Below the pieces are notes generated by a model. It worked only from the letters and a program-made list of their open reading frames with translations. It did not search any database and was not told the DNA's origin. Positions 16,485 to 33,869 of a DNA stretch of 64,000 nt are shown one piece after another (the stretch's first letter is position 1; each line of letters starts with the position of its first letter). The stretch is from NCBI GenBank assembly GCA_963739355.1, contig CAVUAD010000007.1, positions 1 to 64,000 on the forward strand. Reading direction: 5' to 3'. The position numbers and the translations under genes are program-made. The stretch is from JAWVFM01 sp963739355. Its GTDB lineage: Bacteria > Actinomycetota > Thermoleophilia > Solirubrobacterales > 70-9.

Positions 16485-16874
16485 ATGGCTAGCAAGCTGA
16501 GCACAGAGGACTGGATCGCGGAGCTCAAGGAGATCTCCGTGCTCGAGCTCTCCGAGCGCATCAAGGCGCTCGAGGAGGAGTTCGGGGTGTCGGCGACCGC
16601 GGTCGCCGCGGCGGCACCGGCCGCCGGGGGCGGCGGTGGCGACGACGGCGCTGCCGAGGAGTCGACCACGGTGGACCTGCACCTCACCGAGGCGGGTGAG
16701 AAGAAGATCCAGGTGATCAAGGTCGTCAAGGCCGCCACCGGCCTCGGCCTCAAGGAGGCCAAGGCGCTCGTGGACGCCGCACCCGGTGCCATCAAGGAGG
16801 GCATCGAGCGCGACGAGGCCGACAAGCTGAAGGCAGACATCGAGGAAGCCGGCGGCGCCGTCGAGCTCAAGTAA
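16485..16874 (+). CDS. rplL: 50S ribosomal protein L7/L12
   Basis: A 129-residue protein. The N-terminal dimerisation domain has WIAELKEISVLELSERIKAL, followed by an Ala/Gly hinge. The C-terminal factor-binding domain has KIQVIKVVKAATGLGLKEAK and VDAAPGAIKEGIERDEADKL. It recruits the GTPase factors EF-G and EF-Tu encoded downstream. It starts right after rplJ and shares its autoregulated leader. Confidence 0.97.
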   Translation: MASKLSTEDWIAELKEISVLELSERIKALEEEFGVSATAVAAAAPAAGGGGGDDGAAEESTTVDLHLTEAGEKKIQVIKVVKAATGLGLKEAKALVDAAPGAIKEGIERDEADKLKADIEEAGGAVELK

Positions 16875-16891
16875 CCGCAAATAGCGCGCCC

Positions 16892-16957
16892 TTGTGGGCG
16901 AGCAGGCCGCTGTGTTATATTCAGCGGTCGCGCGCCGGCTCGCCCCATGCCTGCTCG
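16892..16957 (+). promoter_or_regulatory. rplL-rpoB intergenic switch-like structure and possible promoter
   Basis: The gap holds two mutually exclusive pairings. GGGCGAGC (16896-16903) can pair with GCTCGCCC (16938-16945) around an inner hairpin CCGCTG/CAGCGG (16907-16912/16922-16927). Alternatively CGAGCAGGC (16899-16907) pairs with GCCTGCTCG (16949-16957). The same DNA carries TTGTGG (16892-16897), 18 bases, then TATATT (16916-16921), a plausible internal promoter for rpoBC. Attenuation between rplJL and rpoBC is known in other bacteria. Confidence 0.5.
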
Positions 16958-17013
16958 TTCAAGTTCGCGCGCACATATGCCGACCATCCCGCAACCGCTG
17001 AGGAGTCGCCCAG

Positions 17014-20562
<3,549 letters not shown>

Positions 20563-20606
20563 GCGAGACCGACCCGACTTAGAAAGAGCGAGGAACCAGC
20601 AAACAC

Positions 20607-24629
<4,023 letters not shown>

Positions 24630-24651
24630 GCGCAGCGCACAAGCACTGGGA

Positions 24652-24677
24652 AACGGGGGCCTGCGGGCCCCCGTTTT
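24652..24677 (+). terminator. Intrinsic terminator after rpoC
   Basis: AACGGGGGCC, loop TGCG, GGCCCCCGTT, then TT. The 10-bp perfect stem lies 22 bases after the rpoC stop. Confidence 0.85.
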
Positions 24678-24784
24678 GCTTCCGGAGTGATCGAGCTGCA
24701 GGCCGCCTCGATGCCGGGTGGGGCGGCGGTCCCGCCCACCGCCGCGACGAACCCCACACTCACGCGGGGCACAGTCGGCGAGCG

Positions 24785-24857
24785 TGGGGTTTGTGGCTCT
24801 ATGCGCCACAAACCACCCCAGCGCCAGCAAATCGAGCGCGATGGTGGGGTTGGTGGC
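24785..24857. repeat. Three copies of TGGGGTTxGTGGC, two forming a hairpin around a start codon
   Basis: TGGGGTTTGTGGC at 24785-24797 is inverted as GCCACAAACCACCCCA at 24805-24820 and repeated directly as TGGGGTTGGTGGC at 24845-24857. The ATG at 24801 sits in the loop between the inverted copies. A related ACCCCACACTC lies at 24751-24761. These may be operator sites for the AbiEi-like protein encoded here. Confidence 0.5.
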
Positions 24858-25796
24858 GCAGCAAGTGGTGAGAGCAGCGGAGCTTCGGCCCGCGAGCAGG
24901 CCCTGGTCCGCCTCGCTGATTCGCAACATGCGTACGTCACGAGCGCCCAGCTCGAAGGGCTCGGCATCGACCGGTACGGCGTCCGACGTCGCGTCCGCGC
25001 CGGTCGCCTCCATCCCACGCACCGCGGCGTCTACCTCCTCGGCCGCTCCGATAGTCCACGCCTGGGCGACGAGCACGCGGCGGTTCTCGCCTCCGGCGAC
25101 GGCGCCCTGCTCAGCCATCGCAGCGTGGCCTGGGCACTGCGCCTCCCGGTCCCGCGCCCGCCCGAGGTCGACGTCATGGTCCCGCATCCTCGAACGCCCA
25201 CCCATCGCGGCATTCGCGTCCACCGACCGACGGACGTGCCCCGTGCGCACACCACCTCCATCGAGGGCATCCCGGCCACGAGCCCTCTCCGCACGCTCCT
25301 GGATCTCGCCGGCCTCGCCGCCAGATCCCGGCGTCTGATCTCGCCGGACACGGTCGAGGCCGCGGTGGCCGAAGCCTTCCATCGCCATCTCGTCCGCCGT
25401 TCGGAGCTCAGGGCCGCGCTCCTTGGACGGAGCGGCCGTCCGGGCTCACCCCTCCTTCGCCGCTTGCTCGAGTCGAGCGGCGGCCCCGCGCGCACCCGCT
25501 CTGAAGCAGAGCGCCGCTTCCTGCGCCTGGTCCGTGCCGCCTGCTTGGACCAGCCGGAGGCCAACGTCCTGCTCGGCGGCTACGAGGTCGACTTCCTCTG
25601 GCGCGAGGGGCGCCTCATCGCCGAGATCGACGGCTTCGAGTTCCATGGCTCTCGCCAGTCATTCGAGGCGGACCGCGCCCGCGACGCCAGGCTGGAGGCC
25701 GCCGGCTGGCGCGTCATGCGGATCACCTGGCGCCAGCTGACGCGGACGCCCACAGCCGTGGTCGCCAACCTCGCGGCGGCGCTCGCAGTCGTCTAG
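24801..25796 (+). CDS. AbiEi-like winged-helix plus DUF559 (Vsr-like) endonuclease-fold protein
   Basis: About 331 residues. The N-terminal part (REQALVRLADSQHAYVTSAQ, RYGVRRRVRAGRLHPTHRGV) matches the AbiEi antitoxin winged helix. The middle has SHRSVAWALRLP and SPLRTLLDLAGL. The C-terminus is DUF559-like, with EVDFLWREGRLIAEIDGFEFH and RDARLEAAGWRVMRITW (catalytic-type D, E and the GW turn). Such fusions are common in Actinobacteria; they are often labelled type IV toxin-antitoxin proteins, but the real role is unknown. The ATG at 24801 is preferred; further upstream starts run through an inverted repeat and lack a fold. It is an accessory gene between rpoC and rpsL. Confidence 0.75.
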   Translation: MRHKPPQRQQIERDGGVGGAASGESSGASAREQALVRLADSQHAYVTSAQLEGLGIDRYGVRRRVRAGRLHPTHRGVYLLGRSDSPRLGDEHAAVLASGDGALLSHRSVAWALRLPVPRPPEVDVMVPHPRTPTHRGIRVHRPTDVPRAHTTSIEGIPATSPLRTLLDLAGLAARSRRLISPDTVEAAVAEAFHRHLVRRSELRAALLGRSGRPGSPLLRRLLESSGGPARTRSEAERRFLRLVRAACLDQPEANVLLGGYEVDFLWREGRLIAEIDGFEFHGSRQSFEADRARDARLEAAGWRVMRITWRQLTRTPTAVVANLAAALAVV

Positions 25797-26110
25797 CGCT
25801 CGGGCTCCGCCGTGCCGCGGGCGTGGGCGACGCCCGCGCGCACCGTCGCGGGTGGGCCGAGCACGCGGCGGCGGCCTCCCGGCGGGCAGTGGGGAAGCGG
25901 CAGGGCGTCCGGGGCATGGGGGCCGCGGCGCGGGCCGCGGGGCTTGGGCGAGGGGTCGAAGCGCCGGAACTCGTGGCTCTCGCCGCCGTTCTCCGGGGCC
26001 TCCTCGACCTCGGGCGTGGCCTTGATCGCCCAGTAGACCGTGTACAGGAGGAACCCCACCGGGATCTTCAAGACCACGGCAAGGAAGACGATCGGCCAGA
26101 GGCCGTGCAC
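25793..26110 (-). CDS. Small membrane protein with one N-terminal helix
   Basis: A 105-residue protein from GTG 26110. One transmembrane helix (LWPIVFLAVVLKIPVGFLLYTVYWAI) is followed by a Pro/Arg/Gly-rich cytoplasmic tail. Its stop overlaps the stop of the DUF559 gene by four bases, tail to tail. I do not recognise the family. The helix looks genuine, but the tail is low complexity and may not be conserved. Confidence 0.5.
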   Translation of the reverse strand: MHGLWPIVFLAVVLKIPVGFLLYTVYWAIKATPEVEEAPENGGESHEFRRFDPSPKPRGPRRGPHAPDALPLPHCPPGGRRRVLGPPATVRAGVAHARGTAEPER

Positions 26111-26135
26111 TCAGGCGCTCCCGCGCCCGCAGGCT

Positions 26136-26657
26136 CTAGTGGGCCCTGAAACCCTCACCGCTCTCAGTGTACCCAGCGGTCGCCCAGCCCAGCATCGATT
26201 CGACGTGCCGGTCCATCAGGCCGAGGTCGGGCTCGGTGGGGACGAGCATGGTGGGGGCTGCGCGCGTCGACGCCCAGTCCCAGCAGGTCTCGTCCAGGCA
26301 GTCGTCGACCCACGCGACCGGGCGCGGGCCGGCGTACTCGTCGATCGCCTCCACCTTCCAGTGGGCCGTGCCGAAGCGGGCGCGCCCGTCGAACGTCAGG
26401 AAGGGCAGTTCGCCGGGAAGCGAGAGGATGGTCGGCAGCGAGTCGTTGGCCCGCTCCTCCCAGCCGGTGGCCCAGACGATCTCGAAGACCTCGGCCAGCC
26501 GCGCGACCCGCCCGCCGACGTCCGGATCGATGCAATGCGCCATTCCGTCGATCAGGTGGAACTTGCCCGGCGCGTCCGCGAGAGGTCCGTCGAAACCGAA
26601 AAGGCTGATGACGCCGTCCACGTCGAGCGCGACGATTGGTTTCGTCTCGTCAGGCAC
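26136..26657 (-). CDS. HAD-superfamily hydrolase-like protein
   Basis: A 173-residue protein from GTG 26657. HAD motif I is IVALDVDGVIS, motif II is the EIVWATGW segment, and a late acidic motif is PVAWVDDCLDE. This resembles the HAD domain found in secondary roles with RNA-repair proteins (PF18143-like), but the family assignment is from memory. The substrate is unknown. It is divergent from rpsL, with only 40 bases between the start codons. Confidence 0.75.
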   Translation of the reverse strand: MPDETKPIVALDVDGVISLFGFDGPLADAPGKFHLIDGMAHCIDPDVGGRVARLAEVFEIVWATGWEERANDSLPTILSLPGELPFLTFDGRARFGTAHWKVEAIDEYAGPRPVAWVDDCLDETCWDWASTRAAPTMLVPTEPDLGLMDRHVESMLGWATAGYTESGEGFRAH

Positions 26658-26682
26658 GGCGACGGAGGGTAACGACCGTCGC

Positions 26683-26688
26683 TACCAT
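26683..26688 (+). promoter_or_regulatory. -10 element (TACCAT) for a near-leaderless rpsL transcript
   Basis: TACCAT ends nine bases before GTG 26698, leaving room for only a few untranslated bases. The same word precedes the L10 leader (15654). No Shine-Dalgarno precedes rpsL. Confidence 0.45.
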
Positions 26689-26697
26689 GCCCGCCCA

Positions 26698-27090
26698 GTG
26701 CCCAGCACCAACCAGCTCATTCGCAAGGGCCGCACGCGCCCGCAGAAGAAGGTCACCACGCCCGGACTCAAGTCCGGCAGCGGTGCCAAGAAGCGTGTCG
26801 CTGCTCCGCAGCGGCGCGGGGTCTGCACGCGCGTGGCCACCGTCACGCCGAAGAAGCCGAACTCCGCCCTTCGCAAGATCGCGCGCGTGCGCCTCACGAA
26901 CGGGATGGAGGTCACGACCTACATCCCCGGCGAGGGCCACAACCTCCAGGAGCACTCCGTGGTGCTGATCCGCGGCGGCCGCGTGAAGGACCTTCCGGGC
27001 GTCCGCTACAAGGTCGTCCGCGGCACGCTCGACGCCTCAGGCGTATCCGACCGCAAGCAGTCGCGCTCGCGCTACGGCGTCAAGAAGTAA
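26698..27090 (+). CDS. rpsL: 30S ribosomal protein S12
   Basis: A 130-residue protein from GTG 26698. It has PSTNQLIRKGR, RGVCTRVATVTPKKPNSALR and IPGEGHNLQEHSVVLIRGGR, then KDLPGVRYKVVRG. S12 sits at the decoding centre; the lysines altered by streptomycin-resistance mutations are intact (TPKKPNSA). About a dozen extra residues lie between KVTTPGLK and PQRRGVC, as in the longer Gram-positive form of S12. It is first gene of the str operon; its stop overlaps the rpsG start (TAATG). Confidence 0.97.
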   Translation: MPSTNQLIRKGRTRPQKKVTTPGLKSGSGAKKRVAAPQRRGVCTRVATVTPKKPNSALRKIARVRLTNGMEVTTYIPGEGHNLQEHSVVLIRGGRVKDLPGVRYKVVRGTLDASGVSDRKQSRSRYGVKK

Positions 27091-27560
27091 TGCCCCGCCG
27101 CGCCAGAGCAGCGATTCGCACCGTCGAGCCCGACTCCCGCGAGCGGAGCCGCCTCGTCCAGCAGGTCATCAACAAGGTGATGCTGGACGGGAAGAAGTCC
27201 CTCGCCGAGCGGATCACCTACGACGCCCTGGCGATCGTCGGCGAGCGCTCCAACCGGCCCCCGGTGGAGGTGCTGGAGGAGGCGATCAAGGAGCTGACGC
27301 CCACGCTCGAGGTTCGCTCCCGCCGCGTCGGTGGCGCCACCTACCAGGTCCCGGTCGAGGTCCCGGCTCGCCGCGCCCGCACCCTCGCCGTCCGCTGGCT
27401 CGTGACGTTCGCGCGCCAGCGTCGCGAGAAGTCGATGGCCGACCGGCTCGCCCGCGAGATCCTCGACGCCACCCAGCAGCAGGGCGGCGCCTTCAAGCGC
27501 AAGGACGACATCTTCCGCATGGCGCAGGCCAACAAGGCCTTCGCCCACTACCGCTGGTAG
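27090..27560 (+). CDS. rpsG: 30S ribosomal protein S7
   Basis: A 156-residue protein, the usual length. It has MPRRARAAIRTVEPD, QVINKVMLDGKKSLAERITY, PTLEVRSRRVGGATYQVPVE and MAQANKAFAHYRW at the end. S7 nucleates assembly of the 30S head. It is coupled to rpsL. The normal next gene, fusA, is 1.7 kb away because two leftward genes intervene. Confidence 0.97.
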   Translation: MPRRARAAIRTVEPDSRERSRLVQQVINKVMLDGKKSLAERITYDALAIVGERSNRPPVEVLEEAIKELTPTLEVRSRRVGGATYQVPVEVPARRARTLAVRWLVTFARQRREKSMADRLAREILDATQQQGGAFKRKDDIFRMAQANKAFAHYRW

Positions 27561-27600
27561 CCGGGCGTCAGGCGCCTGCAAAGCTGCGCCTGGCCGTGTC

Positions 27601-28215
27601 CTAGCTGCTCTTGCGCCGAGCCTCGCGGCGCTCCTCGCGCCGGCGGGCCAGCTCGTCGCGGTGCCCGGCCTGGTCGAAGGGCTCGGCGTCGTCGCCCGGA
27701 GGCGTGCCGGAGCCGATCAGCCAGCGCGGGCGCAGGGAGTGGAGCTGCGCCGGGTTGAGCGTCGCCATCGCGGTGCCGGCGAGGGTCAGCGCGAGGGAGC
27801 CGATCAGCTCGAGCCAGAACCCGGCCTGTGGCTGGCTCTTCGCGTTCGGGAGCCCCCCGCTCACGTCGGTGAAGGAGCCGACCTTGTTCGCGTCGGGAAG
27901 GTCGACGAGGAGGAAGAGGAGCAGCCCGACTCCGCCGGCGACCGCGACGGCGATGGCGGCCGGCTTCGAGCCGGCGACCACCGCAACGATCGTCGCGCCG
28001 ATGGCGAAGAGCGCGACCACCAGCATCGCGTAGTGGTGGCGGTCGTGGGCCTCGAGGTTCGCGACCGGGTCGCCCCCCGCCTGCACGAGCTGGAAGGTCG
28101 TCATGAACTCCGATGCGGCCAGGACGGCGGCGGCGGCGATGCATGTGAACGGCAGGAGCCGCTCGGGGCCGCGGATGCGCGACGCCTTCGGGTCGCCGTT
28201 GGCCGGCGAGCTCAT
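27601..28215 (-). CDS. Four-helix membrane protein of unknown function
   Basis: A 204-residue protein with hydrophobic segments at about residues 22-40, 62-82, 86-106 and 134-152, and a charged Arg/Glu-rich C-terminal tail (DELARRREERREARRKSS). The ATG at 28215 overlaps the stop of the upstream gene (ATGA), so the two are coupled. I do not recognise the family. It lies on the strand opposite to the str operon it interrupts. Confidence 0.7.
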   Translation of the reverse strand: MSSPANGDPKASRIRGPERLLPFTCIAAAAVLAASEFMTTFQLVQAGGDPVANLEAHDRHHYAMLVVALFAIGATIVAVVAGSKPAAIAVAVAGGVGLLLFLLVDLPDANKVGSFTDVSGGLPNAKSQPQAGFWLELIGSLALTLAGTAMATLNPAQLHSLRPRWLIGSGTPPGDDAEPFDQAGHRDELARRREERREARRKSS

Positions 28216-29027
28216 CCGGCTGCCCCCAGGGGGGCCATCCGGGGGCGCCGGCGCCGCGCCGGCGCGCGCCGCTGCTCGCGGCCGAGGTGGTAGGCAAGGA
28301 GCGGACCGCAGACGGCCAGGACGGCGCCGCAGACGATCTCGGCCCAGTAACCGCCGAGCAGGACGGCCTTGGCGCCCTCGTAGTCGAACCCCACCTGCCC
28401 TGTCTGGAGGCCCACGTCGTGGTCGTGGATCACCGCCACGGCCACCGCCGCTCCACCCAGCACGAGGAGCAGGCGCGCGAGGCGCCGGCGCCGTCCGTAG
28501 GAGAGCGCGAGGACGACGATTGACGCCACGCCGATCCCGACGAGCCAGTTGCCGTGCGCGTCGCGGGGGTCACGTTGCGCGACCGATGGCGGCGGGGCGA
28601 TGTTCTCGACCGCCTGGTACTGCGCCTGGCCGACCTCGACCGCGCGGTAGTCGACGAACTGCGAGCCGATCAGCCCCGCGGCGGCGCACAGCGCGACCAC
28701 CGCGGTCATCCGCGCGGGGGTCACCACGCGCGCGCCGAGCTCGACGGCCCTGAGGAAGAGCCGCCAGAGGGCCAGGAGCGGCGGCCAGGCGAGCCGCGCG
28801 CCCGCAAGCACCCCCCGGCCCGCCGCCTCGGCGGCCTTCATCCACGCCCGGGCGGGGATCCCGACGAGCTCGCGGAGGATCCCTGCGACGTCGTAGCCGA
28901 CCCTGCGCAGCGGGCTCGGCGCGGATCGCTTCGGGGAACTGCGGTCCCTGCCTTCGGCGCTTGCCGCGGCGCCGCCGCGGCGCCGCCGCGGACGCCTCAA
29001 ATCCGGCATCCGGCGCCTCTGGGCCAC
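28212..29027 (-). CDS. Membrane protein of unknown function with basic N-terminus
   Basis: Up to 271 residues from GTG 29027, or 265 from ATG 29009 (MPDLRRPRRRRG). A very basic N-terminus of ~45 residues is followed by about four transmembrane helices (for example TAVVALCAAAGLIGSQFV and YWAEIVCGAVLAVCGPLLAY). A periplasmic-looking loop follows the first helix. It has no recognisable motif and is coupled to the next membrane gene. It diverges from fusA, sharing a 250-bp regulatory gap. Confidence 0.65.
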   Translation of the reverse strand: MAQRRRMPDLRRPRRRRGGAAASAEGRDRSSPKRSAPSPLRRVGYDVAGILRELVGIPARAWMKAAEAAGRGVLAGARLAWPPLLALWRLFLRAVELGARVVTPARMTAVVALCAAAGLIGSQFVDYRAVEVGQAQYQAVENIAPPPSVAQRDPRDAHGNWLVGIGVASIVVLALSYGRRRRLARLLLVLGGAAVAVAVIHDHDVGLQTGQVGFDYEGAKAVLLGGYWAEIVCGAVLAVCGPLLAYHLGREQRRAPARRRRPRMAPLGAAG

Positions 29028-29040
29028 GCCTGGCCTCTGC

Positions 29041-29046
29041 TATAGT
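29041..29046 (+). promoter_or_regulatory. -10 element (TATAGT) for fusA-tuf
   Basis: TATAGT in GC-rich DNA, about 230 bases upstream of fusA. The -35 region (TCTGGG, 17 bases upstream) is poor. Confidence 0.45.
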
Positions 29047-29150
29047 CACGCGTCGCTCGGCGGCTGGCCGCAGTCGGTTCGCGGGCGAATTTTTCACCCA
29101 TGGAGAGCCGCAAGATATAGGCGTTTCGGGCTGAGGCAGACGCAGTTGCT

Positions 29151-29174
29151 CTGGCCCTGTGGGGCCTTTTTTTT
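29151..29174 (+). terminator. Leader hairpin with T8 tract upstream of fusA
   Basis: GGCCC (29153-29157), loop TGTG, GGGCC (29162-29166), then eight T. It is positioned 100 bases before the fusA ATG and downstream of the -10, so it is a candidate attenuator of the split fusA-tuf operon. A T5 tract follows another GC-rich stretch at 29092-29096. Confidence 0.6.
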
Positions 29175-29273
29175 GCGCAGACTCCGGGAATACGCCGGCC
29201 GCGCTCCATGGATCGGGCGCCGGATCGGCGCTCACGCACGAGAACCTTCCACAGCTCCAACTCCGAGAAACAC

Positions 29274-31379
<2,106 letters not shown>

Positions 31380-31495
31380 CAGATATATTCCCGAGGTTCG
31401 TCCTGAGCGAGCGCGCAGCAGCGCGCCCGCATAGCGGGACGACTGAACGAGCTTAGAAACCACACCAGACTGAAAAAGGACCAACGAGGAGCGAA
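31380..31495 (+). other. fusA-tuf intergenic region with tandem hairpins
   Basis: It contains GCGCGC-AGCA-GCGCGC (31411-31426) immediately followed by CCCGC-ATA-GCGGG (31426-31438), flanked by TTCGTCCTGAGCGAGC. That last word resembles a dispersed repeat often seen in bacterial intergenic DNA. A TATATT at 31384-31389 has no well-spaced -35. The tuf Shine-Dalgarno (GAGGAGCG) is at the end. Confidence 0.5.
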
Positions 31496-32701
<1,206 letters not shown>

Positions 32702-32708
32702 CGCCCGA

Positions 32709-32734
32709 GGGGGCGGCAGAGCCGCCCCCTTTTT
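32709..32734 (+). terminator. Intrinsic terminator after tuf
   Basis: GGGGGCGGC, loop AGA, GCCGCCCCC, then TTTTT. A perfect 9-bp stem eight bases after the stop codon. Confidence 0.9.
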
Positions 32735-32792
32735 GCGGCCCCGAGTGGCCGCGAGGAAACTGAAAGATACGACTGGGGCGCGGCCCCGCCGA

Positions 32793-32822
32793 TTGGGGTG
32801 GCGCCCTATTCGCGCCTAGAAA
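32793..32822 (+). promoter_or_regulatory. Possible promoter of the S10 operon
   Basis: TTGGGG (32793-32798), 18 bases, then TAGAAA (32817-32822), 20 bases before the rpsJ start. Because a strong terminator ends the str operon upstream, a promoter is required in this gap; this pair is the best candidate by eye. Confidence 0.35.
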
Positions 32823-32841
32823 GCAAGTAGCAAGAACGAAA

Positions 32842-33162
32842 TTGGCCTCACTGGCAGCAACACGAATCAGGATCCGCCTCAAGGCGTATGACCACGACGC
32901 GATCGATCGCGCGGCGCGCGAGATCGTGGAGACGGCGCAGCGCACCGGCGCCCGCGTGGCCGGCCCCGTCCCGCTGCCGACCGAGAAGAACGTCTACTGC
33001 GTGATCCGCTCTCCCTTCAAGGACAAGGACTCGCGCGAGCACTTCGAGATCCGCACCCACAAGCGGCTGATCGACATCCACCAGCCCACCCCGAAGACCA
33101 TTGATTCATTGCAGCGTTTGGACGCTCTCCCAGCCGGAGTTGACATTGAGATCAGGACCTGA
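32842..33162 (+). CDS. rpsJ: 30S ribosomal protein S10
   Basis: A 106-residue protein from TTG 32842, the only reasonable start before TRIRIRLKAYDHDAIDRAAR. It has GPVPLPTEKNVYCVIRSPF, HFEIRTHKRLIDIHQP and LPAGVDIEIRT. S10 (NusE) works in the 30S head and in antitermination with NusB and NusG. No clear Shine-Dalgarno is present. First gene of the S10 operon. Confidence 0.96.
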   Translation: MASLAATRIRIRLKAYDHDAIDRAAREIVETAQRTGARVAGPVPLPTEKNVYCVIRSPFKDKDSREHFEIRTHKRLIDIHQPTPKTIDSLQRLDALPAGVDIEIRT

Positions 33163-33168
33163 ACCACA

Positions 33169-33236
33169 AGCAGGTAGCAGGGAGCAGGTAGAGGCTGCGA
33201 TTCGCTCTACCTGCTGCGTGCTGCGTGCTACCTGCT
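33169..33236. repeat. Nested perfect inverted repeats between rpsJ and rplC
   Basis: Outer arms AGCAGGTAGCA (33169-33179) and TGCTACCTGCT (33226-33236). Inner arms AGCAGGTAGAG (33183-33193) and CTCTACCTGCT (33205-33215), with an 11-base loop. The 5' side is a direct repeat of AGCAGGTAG. The structure ends four bases before the rplC ATG, which has no Shine-Dalgarno. Confidence 0.85.
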
Positions 33237-33239
33237 GAC

Positions 33240-33869
33240 ATGGCGGCGATCATCGGCAAGAAGCTCGGCATGACGCAGGTCTTCACCGAGGACGGCAGCC
33301 GCGTGCCCGTCACGGTCATCGAGGCCGGCCCGTGCCCGGTTACCGCCGTGCGCAACGACGAGCGCGACGGCTACGTCGCCGTCCAGCTGGCTTTCGATGA
33401 GGTTCCGGAGCGCAAGCTCACGAAGCCCGAGCTCGGTCACCTCAAGAAGGCCGGCGCGCCGCCGATGCGCACCGTGGTCGAGTTCCGCGACGAGGATCTT
33501 GGCGCCGAGGAGGGCCCGAAGGTTGGCGACTCCGCGAAGGTCGACCAGTTCGAGCCCGGCCAGCGCGTGAAGGTCTCCGGCGTCGCGGTCGGCAAGGGCT
33601 TCCAGGGCACCGTGAAGCGGCACAACTTCAGCCGCGGCCCGGTCTCCCACGGCTCCCACAACGTGCGCGCGCCCGGCTCCGTCGGCGCCAGCGCCGACCC
33701 CGCCCGCGTCTTCAAGGGCATGAAGCTTCCCGGCCAGATGGGCGGGGGGCGCAGCACCCAGCGTCGCCTCGAGGTCGTCGAGATCGACGCCGAGCGCAAC
33801 CTGTTGCTGGTCCGGGGCGCGGTCCCAGGGCCGAAGAACGGCACAGTGGAGGTTCGCTCCGATGCCTAG
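33240..33869 (+). CDS. rplC: 50S ribosomal protein L3
   Basis: A 209-residue protein. It has MAAIIGKKLGMTQVFTEDG and the central loop with KGFQGTVKRHNFSRGPVSHG and HNVRAPGSVG, then PGQMGGGRSTQRRLEVV. L3 helps assemble the peptidyl-transferase region. The ATG at 33240 is the family start. No Shine-Dalgarno is visible; a large hairpin directly precedes it. The end overlaps the rplD start by eight bases. Confidence 0.97.
   Translation: MAAIIGKKLGMTQVFTEDGSRVPVTVIEAGPCPVTAVRNDERDGYVAVQLAFDEVPERKLTKPELGHLKKAGAPPMRTVVEFRDEDLGAEEGPKVGDSAKVDQFEPGQRVKVSGVAVGKGFQGTVKRHNFSRGPVSHGSHNVRAPGSVGASADPARVFKGMKLPGQMGGGRSTQRRLEVVEIDAERNLLLVRGAVPGPKNGTVEVRSDA

Noticed and set aside
29208..29273. N-terminal extension of EF-G
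   Set aside because: The added 22 residues are Arg/Ser-rich and unlike any EF-G; ATG 29274 gives the standard start.
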